This document shows, piece by piece, positions 16,380-25,450 of a stretch of DNA of 64,000 nucleotides (positions are counted from its first letter, which is position 1; each line of letters starts with the position of its first letter). The notes under the pieces are model-generated. The model was not told the DNA's origin and did not search any database. It saw only the letters and a program-made list of their open reading frames with translations. The DNA is from Granulicella sibirica. Lineage in GTDB: Bacteria; Acidobacteriota; Terriglobia; Terriglobales; Acidobacteriaceae. Where the stretch lies: NCBI RefSeq assembly GCF_004115155.1, contig NZ_RDSM01000002.1:1240001-1304000 (forward strand), written 5' to 3'. A program made the translations under genes and the position numbers.

Positions 16380-17139
16380 GATCGTTCATCGCCTGGAGGT
16401 TGCGCTGCGCCACCGAATCGGGGTGCTTGACCTCGATGTGGCCTTCACGCTCGCCAAGCCGTGGACATCTCTCTTCGCCCCATCCGGCGCGGGAAAGAGC
16501 ACGGTGCTGCGCGTGATCGCAGGATTGGTCAAGCCGGATGGAGGGCGCGTGGTGAGCGCATTCGTGTCTCAAGAACCGCAGGTCAGACTGACCGATACGG
16601 CAACCGGAGTATTCGTTCCGCCTCACGAGCGCAACATTCGCTTCGTCGGTCAGCAGTCCGCGCTCTTTCCGCATAAGACAGTCTCGGAAAACGTAACGTA
16701 CGGCATGACTTCCGCCGATAAGAGTGAGCTCTCAGAAATCCTGCGGATCTGCCGGATCGAGCATCTTCTGAAAAAGATGCCCGGGAACCTCTCGGGCGGT
16801 GAGCGTCAGCGTGTGTCGCTTGCGCGTGCGCTGGCGGCAGGCGGGGCTAGAGCGCTTCTGCTGGATGAACCATTTACCGGGCTCGATGTCGCCCTGCGCG
16901 ACGCAATCACGTTCGACCTCAGGGCTTGGCTGCGGAGCAGAAGCATTCCTGTCCTGCACGTCACGCACGATATCGGCGAGGTCTTCTCACTTGCGGACGA
17001 GGTGATCCGGATGGAGGGCGGGCGCGTTGCGGCCCAGGGCTCGCCGCATGATGTTCTGCGGGCGGAGCGCGAGCGGCTGCTCGGGCTGTTGGACGCTGAA
17101 GCCCTGCCAAAGCGATCATCAGCCGATCGCGATTTCTGA
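16342..17139 (+). CDS. modC: Molybdate ABC transporter ATPase, lacking the C-terminal TOBE/Mop domain
   Basis: ATP-binding subunit, 265 residues. Walker A is APSGAGKST, the Q-loop region follows in VGQQSALFPHK, the ABC signature is LSGGERQR, Walker B is ALLLDEPF and the switch histidine is in VTHD. The protein stops shortly after the nucleotide-binding domain, whereas typical ModC (about 350 residues) continues into a molybdate-sensing Mop/TOBE domain, so trans-inhibition would be absent. The start is uncertain: ATG 16342 within modB, or a TTG at 16372 next to the modB stop. Confidence 0.92.
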   Translation: MPGRAVQAASLSEIVHRLEVALRHRIGVLDLDVAFTLAKPWTSLFAPSGAGKSTVLRVIAGLVKPDGGRVVSAFVSQEPQVRLTDTATGVFVPPHERNIRFVGQQSALFPHKTVSENVTYGMTSADKSELSEILRICRIEHLLKKMPGNLSGGERQRVSLARALAAGGARALLLDEPFTGLDVALRDAITFDLRAWLRSRSIPVLHVTHDIGEVFSLADEVIRMEGGRVAAQGSPHDVLRAERERLLGLLDAEALPKRSSADRDF

Positions 17140-17176
17140 GATCCTGCCTGGGATGCTCCAGACACTGAGAGGTTCC

Positions 17177-17656
17177 ATGCGAACTCCAATGAAGGTCGCT
17201 TTATCGCTGCTCTTCCTCTTGCCGCAAGCGCACCCGCAGGAGACGCTTCACGCTTACGCTCTTGAGGAAGTGCACATCACGGGAAACTGCCACATCTACC
17301 ACTTGAGCACGGCTGACGGGAAACCGATTTACTTCAAGAATGCGAACATCTGTCATCAGGAAAGCAAATTCGACACGATGCAGCCAGAGGAAAACCTGAA
17401 GAATGGCGTCATGACCAAGGTTGTCTACGAAATCAAAGAGAGCGAGTACCTGCTCCATGACTTCACGGACCACCCTGTCGCCTTCGTTCTCGATCAACCT
17501 CTCCCCGATGGGTGGCAAGTCGTCTCCGACCCGCAGCCACTCACGACCGATAACCATATGGCGATTTACAGAGTTCTCGCCCAACCCGGGCAAACCGTTC
17601 GCCTCCATACGGGACAAAGACGTCAGGTTGACTCCCGCGTGGATCATCCAAAGTGA
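17177..17656 (+). CDS. Exported protein of unknown function
   Basis: Encodes 159 residues. ATG 17177 is preceded by GAGAGG at five bases and gives a signal peptide (VALSLLFLLPQAHPQ). The mature part contains two cysteines (GNCHIYH and ANICHQ) and no domain I recognise. It sits 37 bases after modC but its promoter relationship is unknown. Confidence 0.65.
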   Translation: MRTPMKVALSLLFLLPQAHPQETLHAYALEEVHITGNCHIYHLSTADGKPIYFKNANICHQESKFDTMQPEENLKNGVMTKVVYEIKESEYLLHDFTDHPVAFVLDQPLPDGWQVVSDPQPLTTDNHMAIYRVLAQPGQTVRLHTGQRRQVDSRVDHPK

Positions 17657-17682
17657 TGTGGCGGTTTTATCATTGGTAGGTA

Positions 17683-18795
17683 GTGAACGTTCCGCCCCCA
17701 ACTTTCGCGGCACCCTCCCCAGAGCTTATCCGCGCGATCAACGATCTCCTGCCCGCGTACGTGGCCTACGTCGATGCCGATCTGCGCTATCTCGCCGCGA
17801 ATCAGATGTACGTGGAGCGCTTTGGGCGGCCCGAGCAGCAGATCGTCGGGCAGCTCGTCTCCGACGTCACCGGCCCGGCCTTCGAAAATGTCGCCCGGCA
17901 TCTTCGCGCCGCGCTCACCGGGGAGATTCAGTACCTTGAGCCGCGCATGATCTCTGTCGACGGCTACCGCACGCTTTCAGTCACCCACCTGCCGCATCGC
18001 GACGCGGACGGCACGGTTCTGGGTGTGATTGTCTATGGCTGCGACATCACCGAACAGCGCCGCGCCGAGGCTGCCTTGCTGCAGAGCGAGAAGCTTGCAG
18101 CCGTCGGACGGCTCGCCTCGAGCATCGCTCACGAGATCAACAACCCGCTCGAATCAGTCGTGAACCTCCTGTATCTCATCGAGCAGACCGTCCATCAGGA
18201 TGCCGAGCAGGCCCGGCAGTTCGCTCTTCTCGCGCAGCAGGAGCTCGCACGCGTGAGCCAGATCGCCACCCAGACCCTCCGCTTCTTCAAACAATCCACA
18301 TCTCGGCAACGGGTGGACATCCCGGGGCTGATGGACTCCGTACTCGCGCTCTATGCCGGCAAGCTAGTCAACTCGAACGTTGAAGTTGTGCGCGAATACC
18401 GGGATCGAGTGGAGCTGGTTTGCCTGGAGGGGGAGCTAAGGCAGGCATTGAACAATCTCGTCGGCAACGCCATCGACGTGATGCGCGTAGGCGGCCGCCT
18501 CCGTGTCCGCGTCCGGGGTGCAACAGACTTTGCCACTGGCCGCACCGGCGTCCGTCTCACCGTTGCCGACACCGGCGTCGGCATGAGTTCCGCGACGCAA
18601 TCCCGCATCTTCGAGCCGTTCTTTACAACAAAGGGCATCATGGGAACAGGTCTCGGGCTCTGGATTACGCAGGAGCTGGTCGTGAAAGAAAACGGACGCC
18701 TGGGTGTGCGCAGCCGCGAGGATCAGCCCGAAAAGCCTGCGGGAACGACACACGGAACGGTATTTGCCTTGTTCCTGCCGGACGGCGCGGTTTAG
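17683..18795 (+). CDS. PAS-domain sensor histidine kinase
   Basis: A soluble 370-residue histidine kinase, GTG start. An N-terminal PAS domain (about residues 12-125, ending GCDITEQRRAEA) is followed by the dimerisation/H-box with H150 in SSIAHEINNPLES and the HATPase_c domain: N-box NLVGNAIDVM (N262), G1 DTGVGM (296-301), F-box FEPFFTTK and G2 GTGLGLW (321-327). No transmembrane segment is seen, so it should sense a cytosolic cue. No response regulator is adjacent. Confidence 0.93.
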   Translation: MNVPPPTFAAPSPELIRAINDLLPAYVAYVDADLRYLAANQMYVERFGRPEQQIVGQLVSDVTGPAFENVARHLRAALTGEIQYLEPRMISVDGYRTLSVTHLPHRDADGTVLGVIVYGCDITEQRRAEAALLQSEKLAAVGRLASSIAHEINNPLESVVNLLYLIEQTVHQDAEQARQFALLAQQELARVSQIATQTLRFFKQSTSRQRVDIPGLMDSVLALYAGKLVNSNVEVVREYRDRVELVCLEGELRQALNNLVGNAIDVMRVGGRLRVRVRGATDFATGRTGVRLTVADTGVGMSSATQSRIFEPFFTTKGIMGTGLGLWITQELVVKENGRLGVRSREDQPEKPAGTTHGTVFALFLPDGAV

Positions 18796-18815
18796 CGAGC
18801 AAGGCTGACGTTACC

Positions 18816-19859
18816 CTAAGCGCCGGAGACGGGCTCGACGGGCTCTTGTTCCAACGTGATGTGGAAGCGATCCTTGATCGTGCCCACAATGCGTTCCCGC
18901 AGACCCGCGATGTCGGCGTAGGCTGCGCGGCCGCGATTGATCAGGGCCAACGTGTGACGGGACGAGATGCCCGCTTCACCCAGGCTGTACGACTTGTGAA
19001 AACCAGCCTGATCCAGAAGCCACGCAGCCGGAAGCTTGATGTTCCCATTCGGTGCAGGATATCGAGGGATGGTGGACTCCGCGATCGAAAGCGCGGCGGC
19101 AATGGGACCGAGGGCTTGTGGCGGCACGATCGGGTTCTTGAAGAAGCTACCGGCGCTCCGGCAGTCCTGCTCTCCCTCGACTAGAAGCATGCCCTTGCCG
19201 TGGCGAATCTCGCGGACGGCGTTGTACACCCCGAGAGCCGTCGGCGGATTTGCCATGTCGGCGAAGTAGTTACGCAGATCGGCGTAGCTGAGGTTCGGCT
19301 TCGCGGCGGGATCGAGCGCGAAAGTGGCCGATGTGACGATGTAGTGATTGCGATGCGTGGTGTTGAAGAGGCTTTCGCGATAGGCGAACCGGCAGTCGTC
19401 GCGGCTCAGGCTGACGAACTCTTTCCGCTCCCGATCCCATGCCCTCACCGCATGAATCGTCTGTGAGACCTCTTGGCCGTAGGCCCCGATATTCTGGATC
19501 GGCGAGCCTCCGACCAGTCCTGGAATCCCGGCGAGACACTCCATTCCACTGATTCCCCGCTCGCAGAGATGCAGGACAAGCGCATCCCAGTCGGTTCCGG
19601 CGGGGACGTGGAAGAGATTGCCGTCGCGCTCGATCTTGCCGGTGATGGCCAAATGAAGGATCAGGCCGTCGAAGCCGCTGTCGCGAACGAGGAGATTGCT
19701 GCCTCCTCCTAAGACGAAAATCGGGAGCCTTCCGGCTTCGGCAAAGGCAAGAGCGTCGAGCAGATCCTGCTCGGTCATGATCTCGACGAAGAAGCGCGCC
19801 GGGCCGCCGATGCGGAAGGTCGTATGCTCGGCCAGGGAGATGTTTTCCAGAATTTGCAT
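18816..19859 (-). CDS. murB: UDP-N-acetylenolpyruvoylglucosamine reductase
   Basis: FAD- and NADPH-dependent enzyme reducing UDP-GlcNAc-enolpyruvate to UDP-MurNAc, a committed step of peptidoglycan synthesis. The 347 residues match the type I (E. coli-like) form, including SYADLRNYF. FAD-binding motifs are TTFRIGGPARF, VLGGGSNLLV and GIPGLVGGSPIQNIGAYGQE; the catalytic serine lies in AGSFFKNP and the conserved arginine in CRFAYRESLF. Convergent with the histidine kinase, outside a mur cluster. Confidence 0.97.
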   Translation of the reverse strand: MQILENISLAEHTTFRIGGPARFFVEIMTEQDLLDALAFAEAGRLPIFVLGGGSNLLVRDSGFDGLILHLAITGKIERDGNLFHVPAGTDWDALVLHLCERGISGMECLAGIPGLVGGSPIQNIGAYGQEVSQTIHAVRAWDRERKEFVSLSRDDCRFAYRESLFNTTHRNHYIVTSATFALDPAAKPNLSYADLRNYFADMANPPTALGVYNAVREIRHGKGMLLVEGEQDCRSAGSFFKNPIVPPQALGPIAAALSIAESTIPRYPAPNGNIKLPAAWLLDQAGFHKSYSLGEAGISSRHTLALINRGRAAYADIAGLRERIVGTIKDRFHITLEQEPVEPVSGA

Positions 19860-19970
19860 CCGGATCCAGCCTAAGGCATCTGCGATGCATGCGTTACGGC
19901 GGGATGCGCTTCGGGACCGGAAGCGTTAGAATCGACCGAGACGAATGTCCTACCCCGGAGGGTTTGCTCA

Positions 19971-20396
19971 ATGTATCCAGAGATTATGGTAATTCCGATG
20001 CGCGAAGAACTGACGCGCGCGGGTGTGATGGAAGCTCGGACCGCGGCTGAAGTCGATGCCGCGATCGCGCAGCCCGGCACGACGATGCTCGTCGTCAACT
20101 CGATCTGCGGTTGCGCCGCGGGCAAGATGCGTCCCGGCGTTCGCATGGCGATGCAGCACGGGACCAAGCCCGAGCACGCCGTCACCGTCTTCGCCGGCCA
20201 GGACCGCGAAGCGACCGAGAAGGCCCGCAGCTACTTCGGCGGCCATCCGCCAACCTCGCCCGCCATCGCCATCCTGCGCGACGGTCAGCTTGTCTACCTG
20301 ATGCAGCGCTCGGCGATCGAGACCTCGACCGCGCCCGCAATCGCCCAGGAACTCGCCCGCGCCTTCGACACCTACTGCGCCAAGACGACCGCATAA
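19971..20396 (+). CDS. BrxA/BrxB-type bacilliredoxin
   Basis: Cytosolic thiol-disulfide protein of the YphP/YqiW (DUF1094) family, 141 residues. The redox motif is C46-G-C48 within NSICGCAAG; AVTVFAGQDREATEKAR and GHPPTSPAIAIL are family-typical. In bacilli such proteins remove bacillithiol from S-bacillithiolated proteins; whether this host makes bacillithiol is not shown here. GGAGG precedes the ATG. Confidence 0.92.
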   Translation: MYPEIMVIPMREELTRAGVMEARTAAEVDAAIAQPGTTMLVVNSICGCAAGKMRPGVRMAMQHGTKPEHAVTVFAGQDREATEKARSYFGGHPPTSPAIAILRDGQLVYLMQRSAIETSTAPAIAQELARAFDTYCAKTTA

Positions 20397-20417
20397 GCTG
20401 ATCCAAAGACGGCTCGA

Positions 20418-20468
20418 AAGCCCGGAGGTGGGGCAGATCATCGCCGCTGATCCGGGCTTCTGCTTGTT
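20418..20468 (+). terminator. Probable terminator after bacilliredoxin gene
   Basis: Stem AAGCCCGGA / TCCGGGCTT with a 24-base loop that can itself pair (GATCA / TGATC), followed by CTGCTTGTTTA. Lies 22 bases after the stop codon. Confidence 0.55.
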
Positions 20469-20655
20469 TACTGAGGAGTTCCCGCCCTCCTCATCCCGCG
20501 CCCGTCACCGCCGATAAAGGTTGTTGATGGGCCAATCGAGCGTAAGTCGCCTACATCTTTTCTCCCCCGGCCATGCTCTGCTGAATGCGGCGACGGCCCC
20601 CGGTTTTGCCGTTCCCCCACCGCCACCCGGCTAGGAGGATCACGCCGCAGCGGAC

Positions 20656-21576
20656 ATGCTGCGCCTGCCCGGCAGCGAGCCGGCGTGGGCCGCCGCAGCC
20701 TCCACCGTGGGCGACAGCGAACCGATGCAGAGGCTCCGCTCACAGGTGAGGCGCATCGCACCCTACTTCCGGACCGCCCTCATCACAGGCCCTCCCGGCT
20801 CCGGCAAGGAGGGCGTCGCACGCATGCTGCACGCCCTGAGTCCAGGTGCCGACGCAAGCTTTGCCGCCTGCGACTCGGTCACACTCGCCGAGTCGATGCT
20901 TCGCGTGGACGGCTGCGAACTCCTCGAAACGCTCGGCTCCTCGGACCAGGGCGGGACCATCTTCCTCGACGACATCGCGGACGTACCCCCGGCGCTTCAG
21001 GGTGTGCTCCTCCGCATCTGGTCCATGAAGACCCGGGGCAGAATCCGCGTCGTCGCTGGGACGTCCCGGGATCTCCGCACCCTGGGCGTGACGGGCCAGT
21101 TCCGTCAGGATCTTCTGCAGTGTCTTAGCGGCGTCGAACTCACCTTGACCCCGCTGTGCGAGCGCCGAGACGATCTGCCCGAGGTGCTCGCCGAGGTGCT
21201 TCGCGGGGTCGGCCGAGATCGCGAACTCATCCTGAGCGAGGAAGCCCGCGACCTGCTGCTGGCGCATCCCTGGCCCGGCGATCTCGCGGAGGTCGAATGC
21301 GTCCTGTGGGAGGCTGCCCGCCACGCGCAGGATTCCTTCGTGGTCACCGCCGGTGACCTTCCCGACCTCGACGGCGCGGTGGACATCTCGAATGAAGAGG
21401 GCACGGGCATGGAGCGCCTTGAAGACGTCGTCCAGCAGCACGTGCTTGCCGTCCTCACGCGGTGCGGAGGCAACAAGGTTCGCGCCGCCGAGATCCTCGG
21501 CATCAGCCGCTCGACGCTCTACCGCATGCTCGAATCCCGCGGCGGAACCGGCCTCCTCGAGTACGAAACCCCCTAG
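20656..21576 (+). CDS. NtrC-like AAA+ protein with Fis-type HTH, lacking GAFTGA
   Basis: Encodes 306 residues related to sigma-54 activators: Walker A GPPGSGKE (45-52), Walker B GGTIFLDD, a long AAA core with LCERRDDLPE and HPWPGDLAEVE, and a C-terminal Fis-type helix-turn-helix (NKVRAAEILGISRSTLYRML). The stretch that should carry the GAFTGA loop, which contacts sigma-54, is missing between the two Walker motifs; the region is also shortened. No receiver or sensor domain is present. It is probably a DNA-binding regulator that no longer remodels sigma-54 holoenzyme. An AGGAGG sits rather far (about 17 bases) from the ATG, so the start is less certain. Confidence 0.82.
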   Translation: MLRLPGSEPAWAAAASTVGDSEPMQRLRSQVRRIAPYFRTALITGPPGSGKEGVARMLHALSPGADASFAACDSVTLAESMLRVDGCELLETLGSSDQGGTIFLDDIADVPPALQGVLLRIWSMKTRGRIRVVAGTSRDLRTLGVTGQFRQDLLQCLSGVELTLTPLCERRDDLPEVLAEVLRGVGRDRELILSEEARDLLLAHPWPGDLAEVECVLWEAARHAQDSFVVTAGDLPDLDGAVDISNEEGTGMERLEDVVQQHVLAVLTRCGGNKVRAAEILGISRSTLYRMLESRGGTGLLEYETP

Positions 21577-21622
21577 CGCCAGTCGAACGCAGTAGACTGG
21601 AACGCTACGGGAGCCCTACGTT

Positions 21623-23458
21623 TTGATCACCTCTGGAACCAGCAGCATCGCCGCACGCCTCGCACGACACACTGCGCTCGCACTCTGCGCGATCACCCTC
21701 ACCGGCCTCGCGCCCGCCCAGCCTCCCGCGCCTGCGGCAGCGGCGTCTCCTGCCGCACGCGCCGCCGCGCTCGACAGGATCTTCTCCGACTACTGGCAGG
21801 AGAGGATGAAGCACGAGCCCGAGTTTGCCTCCACACTCGGCGACAAGCGCTACAACGACCAGCTCTCCGACCTCTCGCCCGCCGCCGTCAACGCATCGCT
21901 GCAGCGCGGGCAGGTGTTTATTCAGAGGATCTCCGAGATCGATACCGCCGGCCTGCCAGAGCAGACCCGCCTCTCAGCCGAACTTCTCCTGCGCACGCTC
22001 ATCGACGACCAGGAAGGCGCACGCTTCAAAGAGTGGGAGATGCCGCTCGATCAGTTCGGCGGCTATCACCTCCAGCTCCCAATGCTCGTCGCGCAGCTCC
22101 CCTTCGACACGGTGAAGGACTACGACGACTACATCACCCGCCTGAAGAAGGTTCCCGCGCAGTTCTCGCAACTGATGACGGATCTTCAACTCGGCGTCGA
22201 CGAAGGCCGCGTCCCGCCGAAGTACATCATCGAAAAGGTCGCGGTGCAGATCCAGTCCATCGCCGGTCAGACCGCCGAGGCGAGCCCCTTCTCCGGTCCA
22301 CTCAAAAAGTTTCCCGCCGCAATCGGCCCCGAAGACCGCAAGCGCATCTCCGCTGACCTCTTGGACGCCGTCTCGACCTCCGTCCTGCCCAGCTATCAGC
22401 GGCTTGGAAAGTTTGTGGCCGCTGCCTACCTTCCCGCGGGCCGCAAGGATCCCGGCGTCTGGGCTCTCCCCGATGGCGATGCCTACTACGCGTTCCGCAT
22501 CCGCCAGAGCACCACGATGCAGAAGAACGCCGAGCAGATCCACCAGATCGGCCTCGATGAGGTGAAGCGCGACGAGACCGAGATGCTCGCCATCGCGAAG
22601 AAGCTTGGGTTCGCAGATCTCAAGAGCTTTGGCGCGGCCCTGAAAGCCAATCCGAAGGAGCATCCTACGAGTGGCGAAGCTCTCCTGGCGACCTACCGCG
22701 CCTACCTCGGCGCGATGCAGGTGAAGCTACCCGACCTCTTCGGACGTCTTCCTAAAGCTCCGCTCGAAGTCGTTCGCGTCCCGGAGTACGCCGAGAAGGA
22801 CCAGGCGCCCGCATATTACGAGCAGGGTACGCCCGACGGCAAACGGCCGGGCCGCATCAACATCAACCTCTACCATGCCACCGACCGTTCGCTTGCCTCG
22901 GTCGAGGCCATTGCCTATCACGAGGGCATCCCCGGCCACCACCTGCAGATCTCCCTCGCGCAGGAGATGACCGGCGTTCCCGAGTTCCGCAAGCAGAGCT
23001 ACTACACCGCTTACACCGAGGGTTGGGGTCTCTACAGCGAGCGCCTCGGCAAGGAGATCGGGTTTTACCAGGATCCGTACAGCGACTATGGCCGCCTCGA
23101 GGCCGATATTTGGCGCGCCATCCGCCTCGTCGTCGATACCGGCGTTCACTCCAAGCATTGGACCCGCCAACAGATGGTGGACTTCTTCCACGATCACTCC
23201 TCGATCGACGAGACCAGCGTGCAATCCGAGGTTGATCGGTACGTAGTGATGCCCGGGCAGGCACTCGGCTACAAGATGGGCCAGCTTAAGATCCTCGAAG
23301 TTCGCGCCAAGGCTGAGAAAGCGCTCGGTCCGAAGTTCCGGATACAGGACTTCCATGATGTCGTCCTCGGAGACGGAGCGCTCCCGATGGACACCCTCGA
23401 ACAGGTCGTCGACGCATGGATCGCGCGCGGCGGAGGCCCACGCAACCCGGCCAGCTAA
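21623..23458 (+). CDS. Exported DUF885-family putative metallopeptidase
   Basis: Encodes 611 residues from a TTG preceded by GGGAG. A signal peptide (HTALALCAITLTGLAPAQ) is followed by the long helical DUF885 domain. The conserved AYHEGIPGHHLQ (about residue 433 onward) is a HExxxH-like zinc-binding motif typical of this family, together with AYTEGWGLYSERL. Members are presumed zinc-dependent peptidases or hydrolases; no substrate is established for this one. proC follows 25 bases later. Confidence 0.9.
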   Translation: MITSGTSSIAARLARHTALALCAITLTGLAPAQPPAPAAAASPAARAAALDRIFSDYWQERMKHEPEFASTLGDKRYNDQLSDLSPAAVNASLQRGQVFIQRISEIDTAGLPEQTRLSAELLLRTLIDDQEGARFKEWEMPLDQFGGYHLQLPMLVAQLPFDTVKDYDDYITRLKKVPAQFSQLMTDLQLGVDEGRVPPKYIIEKVAVQIQSIAGQTAEASPFSGPLKKFPAAIGPEDRKRISADLLDAVSTSVLPSYQRLGKFVAAAYLPAGRKDPGVWALPDGDAYYAFRIRQSTTMQKNAEQIHQIGLDEVKRDETEMLAIAKKLGFADLKSFGAALKANPKEHPTSGEALLATYRAYLGAMQVKLPDLFGRLPKAPLEVVRVPEYAEKDQAPAYYEQGTPDGKRPGRININLYHATDRSLASVEAIAYHEGIPGHHLQISLAQEMTGVPEFRKQSYYTAYTEGWGLYSERLGKEIGFYQDPYSDYGRLEADIWRAIRLVVDTGVHSKHWTRQQMVDFFHDHSSIDETSVQSEVDRYVVMPGQALGYKMGQLKILEVRAKAEKALGPKFRIQDFHDVVLGDGALPMDTLEQVVDAWIARGGGPRNPAS

Positions 23459-23483
23459 CCTCCCATTCTGGTAGCGTTATGGC

Positions 23484-24338
23484 ATGAGCGAGACCGTAAT
23501 TGAAGCAGCCGTGCCAGCCCCTGTAATGCCTGGTATGCGTGTAGCCGTGTTGGGCGCGGGAAAGATGGGCGGCATCCTCCTGCAGGCGTTCCTGAAGAAC
23601 AATCTCCTGGCCGCCGACCAGATCGTCGCCACCGTGCAGCATCCGGAGCGGGCACAGGCCCTCTCGGCGCAATTCGGCGTCGAGGTCGGCATCGACAACC
23701 TCGCGGCGGCGGAGCAGGCGGACGTCATCCTGCTCGGCGTGAAGCCGATCCAGGTCCCGGCTCTCGTCAACCTGATTCGCCCGGCGCTGACCCCGCAGAA
23801 GCTCCTGATCTCGATTGCCGCCTCGGTCAAAACCCGCAGCATCGAAGATGCCGCCGGATGCGATCTCGGCGTCATCCGCGCCATGCCGAACACCCCTGCC
23901 ATGATCTCCGCCGCGGTCACCGCGCTCTGCGCCGGACGCTTCACCACGCCCGAGCAGATGGCCATCGCGATGCGCATCTTCCAGACTGTCGGCCGCGCCG
24001 TCGTCGTCGACGAGAAGCACATGGACGCCGTTACTGGCCTCTCCGGCTCCGGCCCGGCATTCCTCTACATCATCATCGAGGCACTGGCTGAGGCGGGCGT
24101 GAACGTCGGCCTCCCGCGCGACGTCGCCACGCTCCTCGCCGCGCAGACCACCCTCGGGTCGGCACGCATGGTGCTCGAGACCGGCTATCACCCCGCGCTC
24201 CTCAAGGACGCTGTCACAACCCCGGCCGGATGCACCGTCGACGGAATCCTCGAGCTCGAAGAGGGTGGCCTCCGGGTCACGCTGATCAAGGCCGTCAAAC
24301 GCGCCACGCAGCGTGCAAAGGAACTCGCAAACGGCTAA
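23484..24338 (+). CDS. proC: Pyrroline-5-carboxylate reductase
   Basis: Last step of proline synthesis: reduces 1-pyrroline-5-carboxylate with NAD(P)H. The 284 residues show the N-terminal dinucleotide motif VLGAGKMGG, then VKPIQV, RAMPNTPAMI and the C-terminal dimer/active-site signature GLSGSGPAFLYIIIEALAEA with DAVTTPAGCT. It has a slightly long N-terminus (about 15 residues before the Rossmann strand). ctaA follows 32 bases later. Confidence 0.96.
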   Translation: MSETVIEAAVPAPVMPGMRVAVLGAGKMGGILLQAFLKNNLLAADQIVATVQHPERAQALSAQFGVEVGIDNLAAAEQADVILLGVKPIQVPALVNLIRPALTPQKLLISIAASVKTRSIEDAAGCDLGVIRAMPNTPAMISAAVTALCAGRFTTPEQMAIAMRIFQTVGRAVVVDEKHMDAVTGLSGSGPAFLYIIIEALAEAGVNVGLPRDVATLLAAQTTLGSARMVLETGYHPALLKDAVTTPAGCTVDGILELEEGGLRVTLIKAVKRATQRAKELANG

Positions 24339-24370
24339 GACGACGCCATGCGGGAGCCTATAATTTCCGC

Positions 24371-25333
24371 ATGGCGACCTCAGCAGCGGCGATCCCTCTC
24401 GGCAGACCATCGACAGGCACAGCCTCGAAGGGCCTCGTGCGCTTCGCGTGGGCCGTCGTCGGCTACAACGTCCTCGTGATTCTCTGGGGAGCGCTCGTCC
24501 GTGCCACAGGATCCGGCGCAGGCTGCGGAAACCACTGGCCGCTATGCAACGGGCAGGTCATCCCTCTCGCGCCGCGCATCGACACCGTCATCGAGTTCAC
24601 CCACCGCATGATGGTCAGCGGAGCCACCTTCGCCATCCTCGGCCTCCTCGCCTGGACCTTCTACGCAACCGTCAAGGGCTCCGCCGCCCGTGTGATGGCA
24701 GTCGTCTCGACCATCCTTCTTTTCAACGAGGCCTTTCTCGGCGCGCTCCTGGTCAAGCTCGGCTACGTAACCGGCAACCAGTCCGTTGGACGCGTCGTCC
24801 TGCTCTCGATCCACCTGAGCAACACCCTTATCCTCCTGGCCGCCCTCACCGTTACCGCTGTCGTTCTCGGCACGGGCCAGATGTGGAGTTCCCTCCGCAA
24901 TGGCCGCAACAGCATCATTGTCCTCTTCGGCATCCTCGCCACGCTGATCGTCGGCGTCAGCGGCTCACTCGCGGCCCTCGGCGACACACTCTTCCCCTCC
25001 ACCTCGCTCAGCGCCGCCATGGCCCAGGACTTCGCCACCGGATCGCCTTGGCTCCTGCGCGTACGATGGGTTCACCCCGCAAGCGCCGTCCTCGCCGGAG
25101 CCTTCGTCATCTGGCTCGTCGCCAAAGCATGGACCACCCGTCGCATCCCTGCCCTCTGGGTCGTCGGCCTCCTGGCCTTCCAGTTCGGGCTCGGCCTCCT
25201 GGACATGCTTCTCCTCGCCCCCGTCTGGATGCAGATTATCCATCTCCTCGGAGCCGACCTTTACTGGGTCGCAATAGTCATGATGGCGACGGGCTGGGTC
25301 TGGCCTGCGTCTCCCGCGCGACAGGCAATCTGA
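24371..25333 (+). CDS. ctaA: Heme A synthase
   Basis: Membrane enzyme (COX15/CtaA) oxidising the C8 methyl of heme O to make heme A for cytochrome oxidase; 320 residues with about eight helices. Histidine ligands are visible in IEFTHRMM, LSIHLSN, WVHPASA and IIHLLGAD; the extracellular loop contains a cysteine pair (GAGCGNHWPLC). The ATG 24371 is chosen because the upstream frame overlaps proC. Heme O synthase is not in the window. Confidence 0.93.
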   Translation: MATSAAAIPLGRPSTGTASKGLVRFAWAVVGYNVLVILWGALVRATGSGAGCGNHWPLCNGQVIPLAPRIDTVIEFTHRMMVSGATFAILGLLAWTFYATVKGSAARVMAVVSTILLFNEAFLGALLVKLGYVTGNQSVGRVVLLSIHLSNTLILLAALTVTAVVLGTGQMWSSLRNGRNSIIVLFGILATLIVGVSGSLAALGDTLFPSTSLSAAMAQDFATGSPWLLRVRWVHPASAVLAGAFVIWLVAKAWTTRRIPALWVVGLLAFQFGLGLLDMLLLAPVWMQIIHLLGADLYWVAIVMMATGWVWPASPARQAI

Positions 25334-25450
25334 CACACATCGTCAAAGAGCCCTGTACCCTCCGTGGTCCATCGCGCTCGCTCGGTCCATCCACACGCCG
25401 TCAAACGCTACACTGAAGCTAGCGCCAGGAAAGAACGGCCGACCTCTCTG

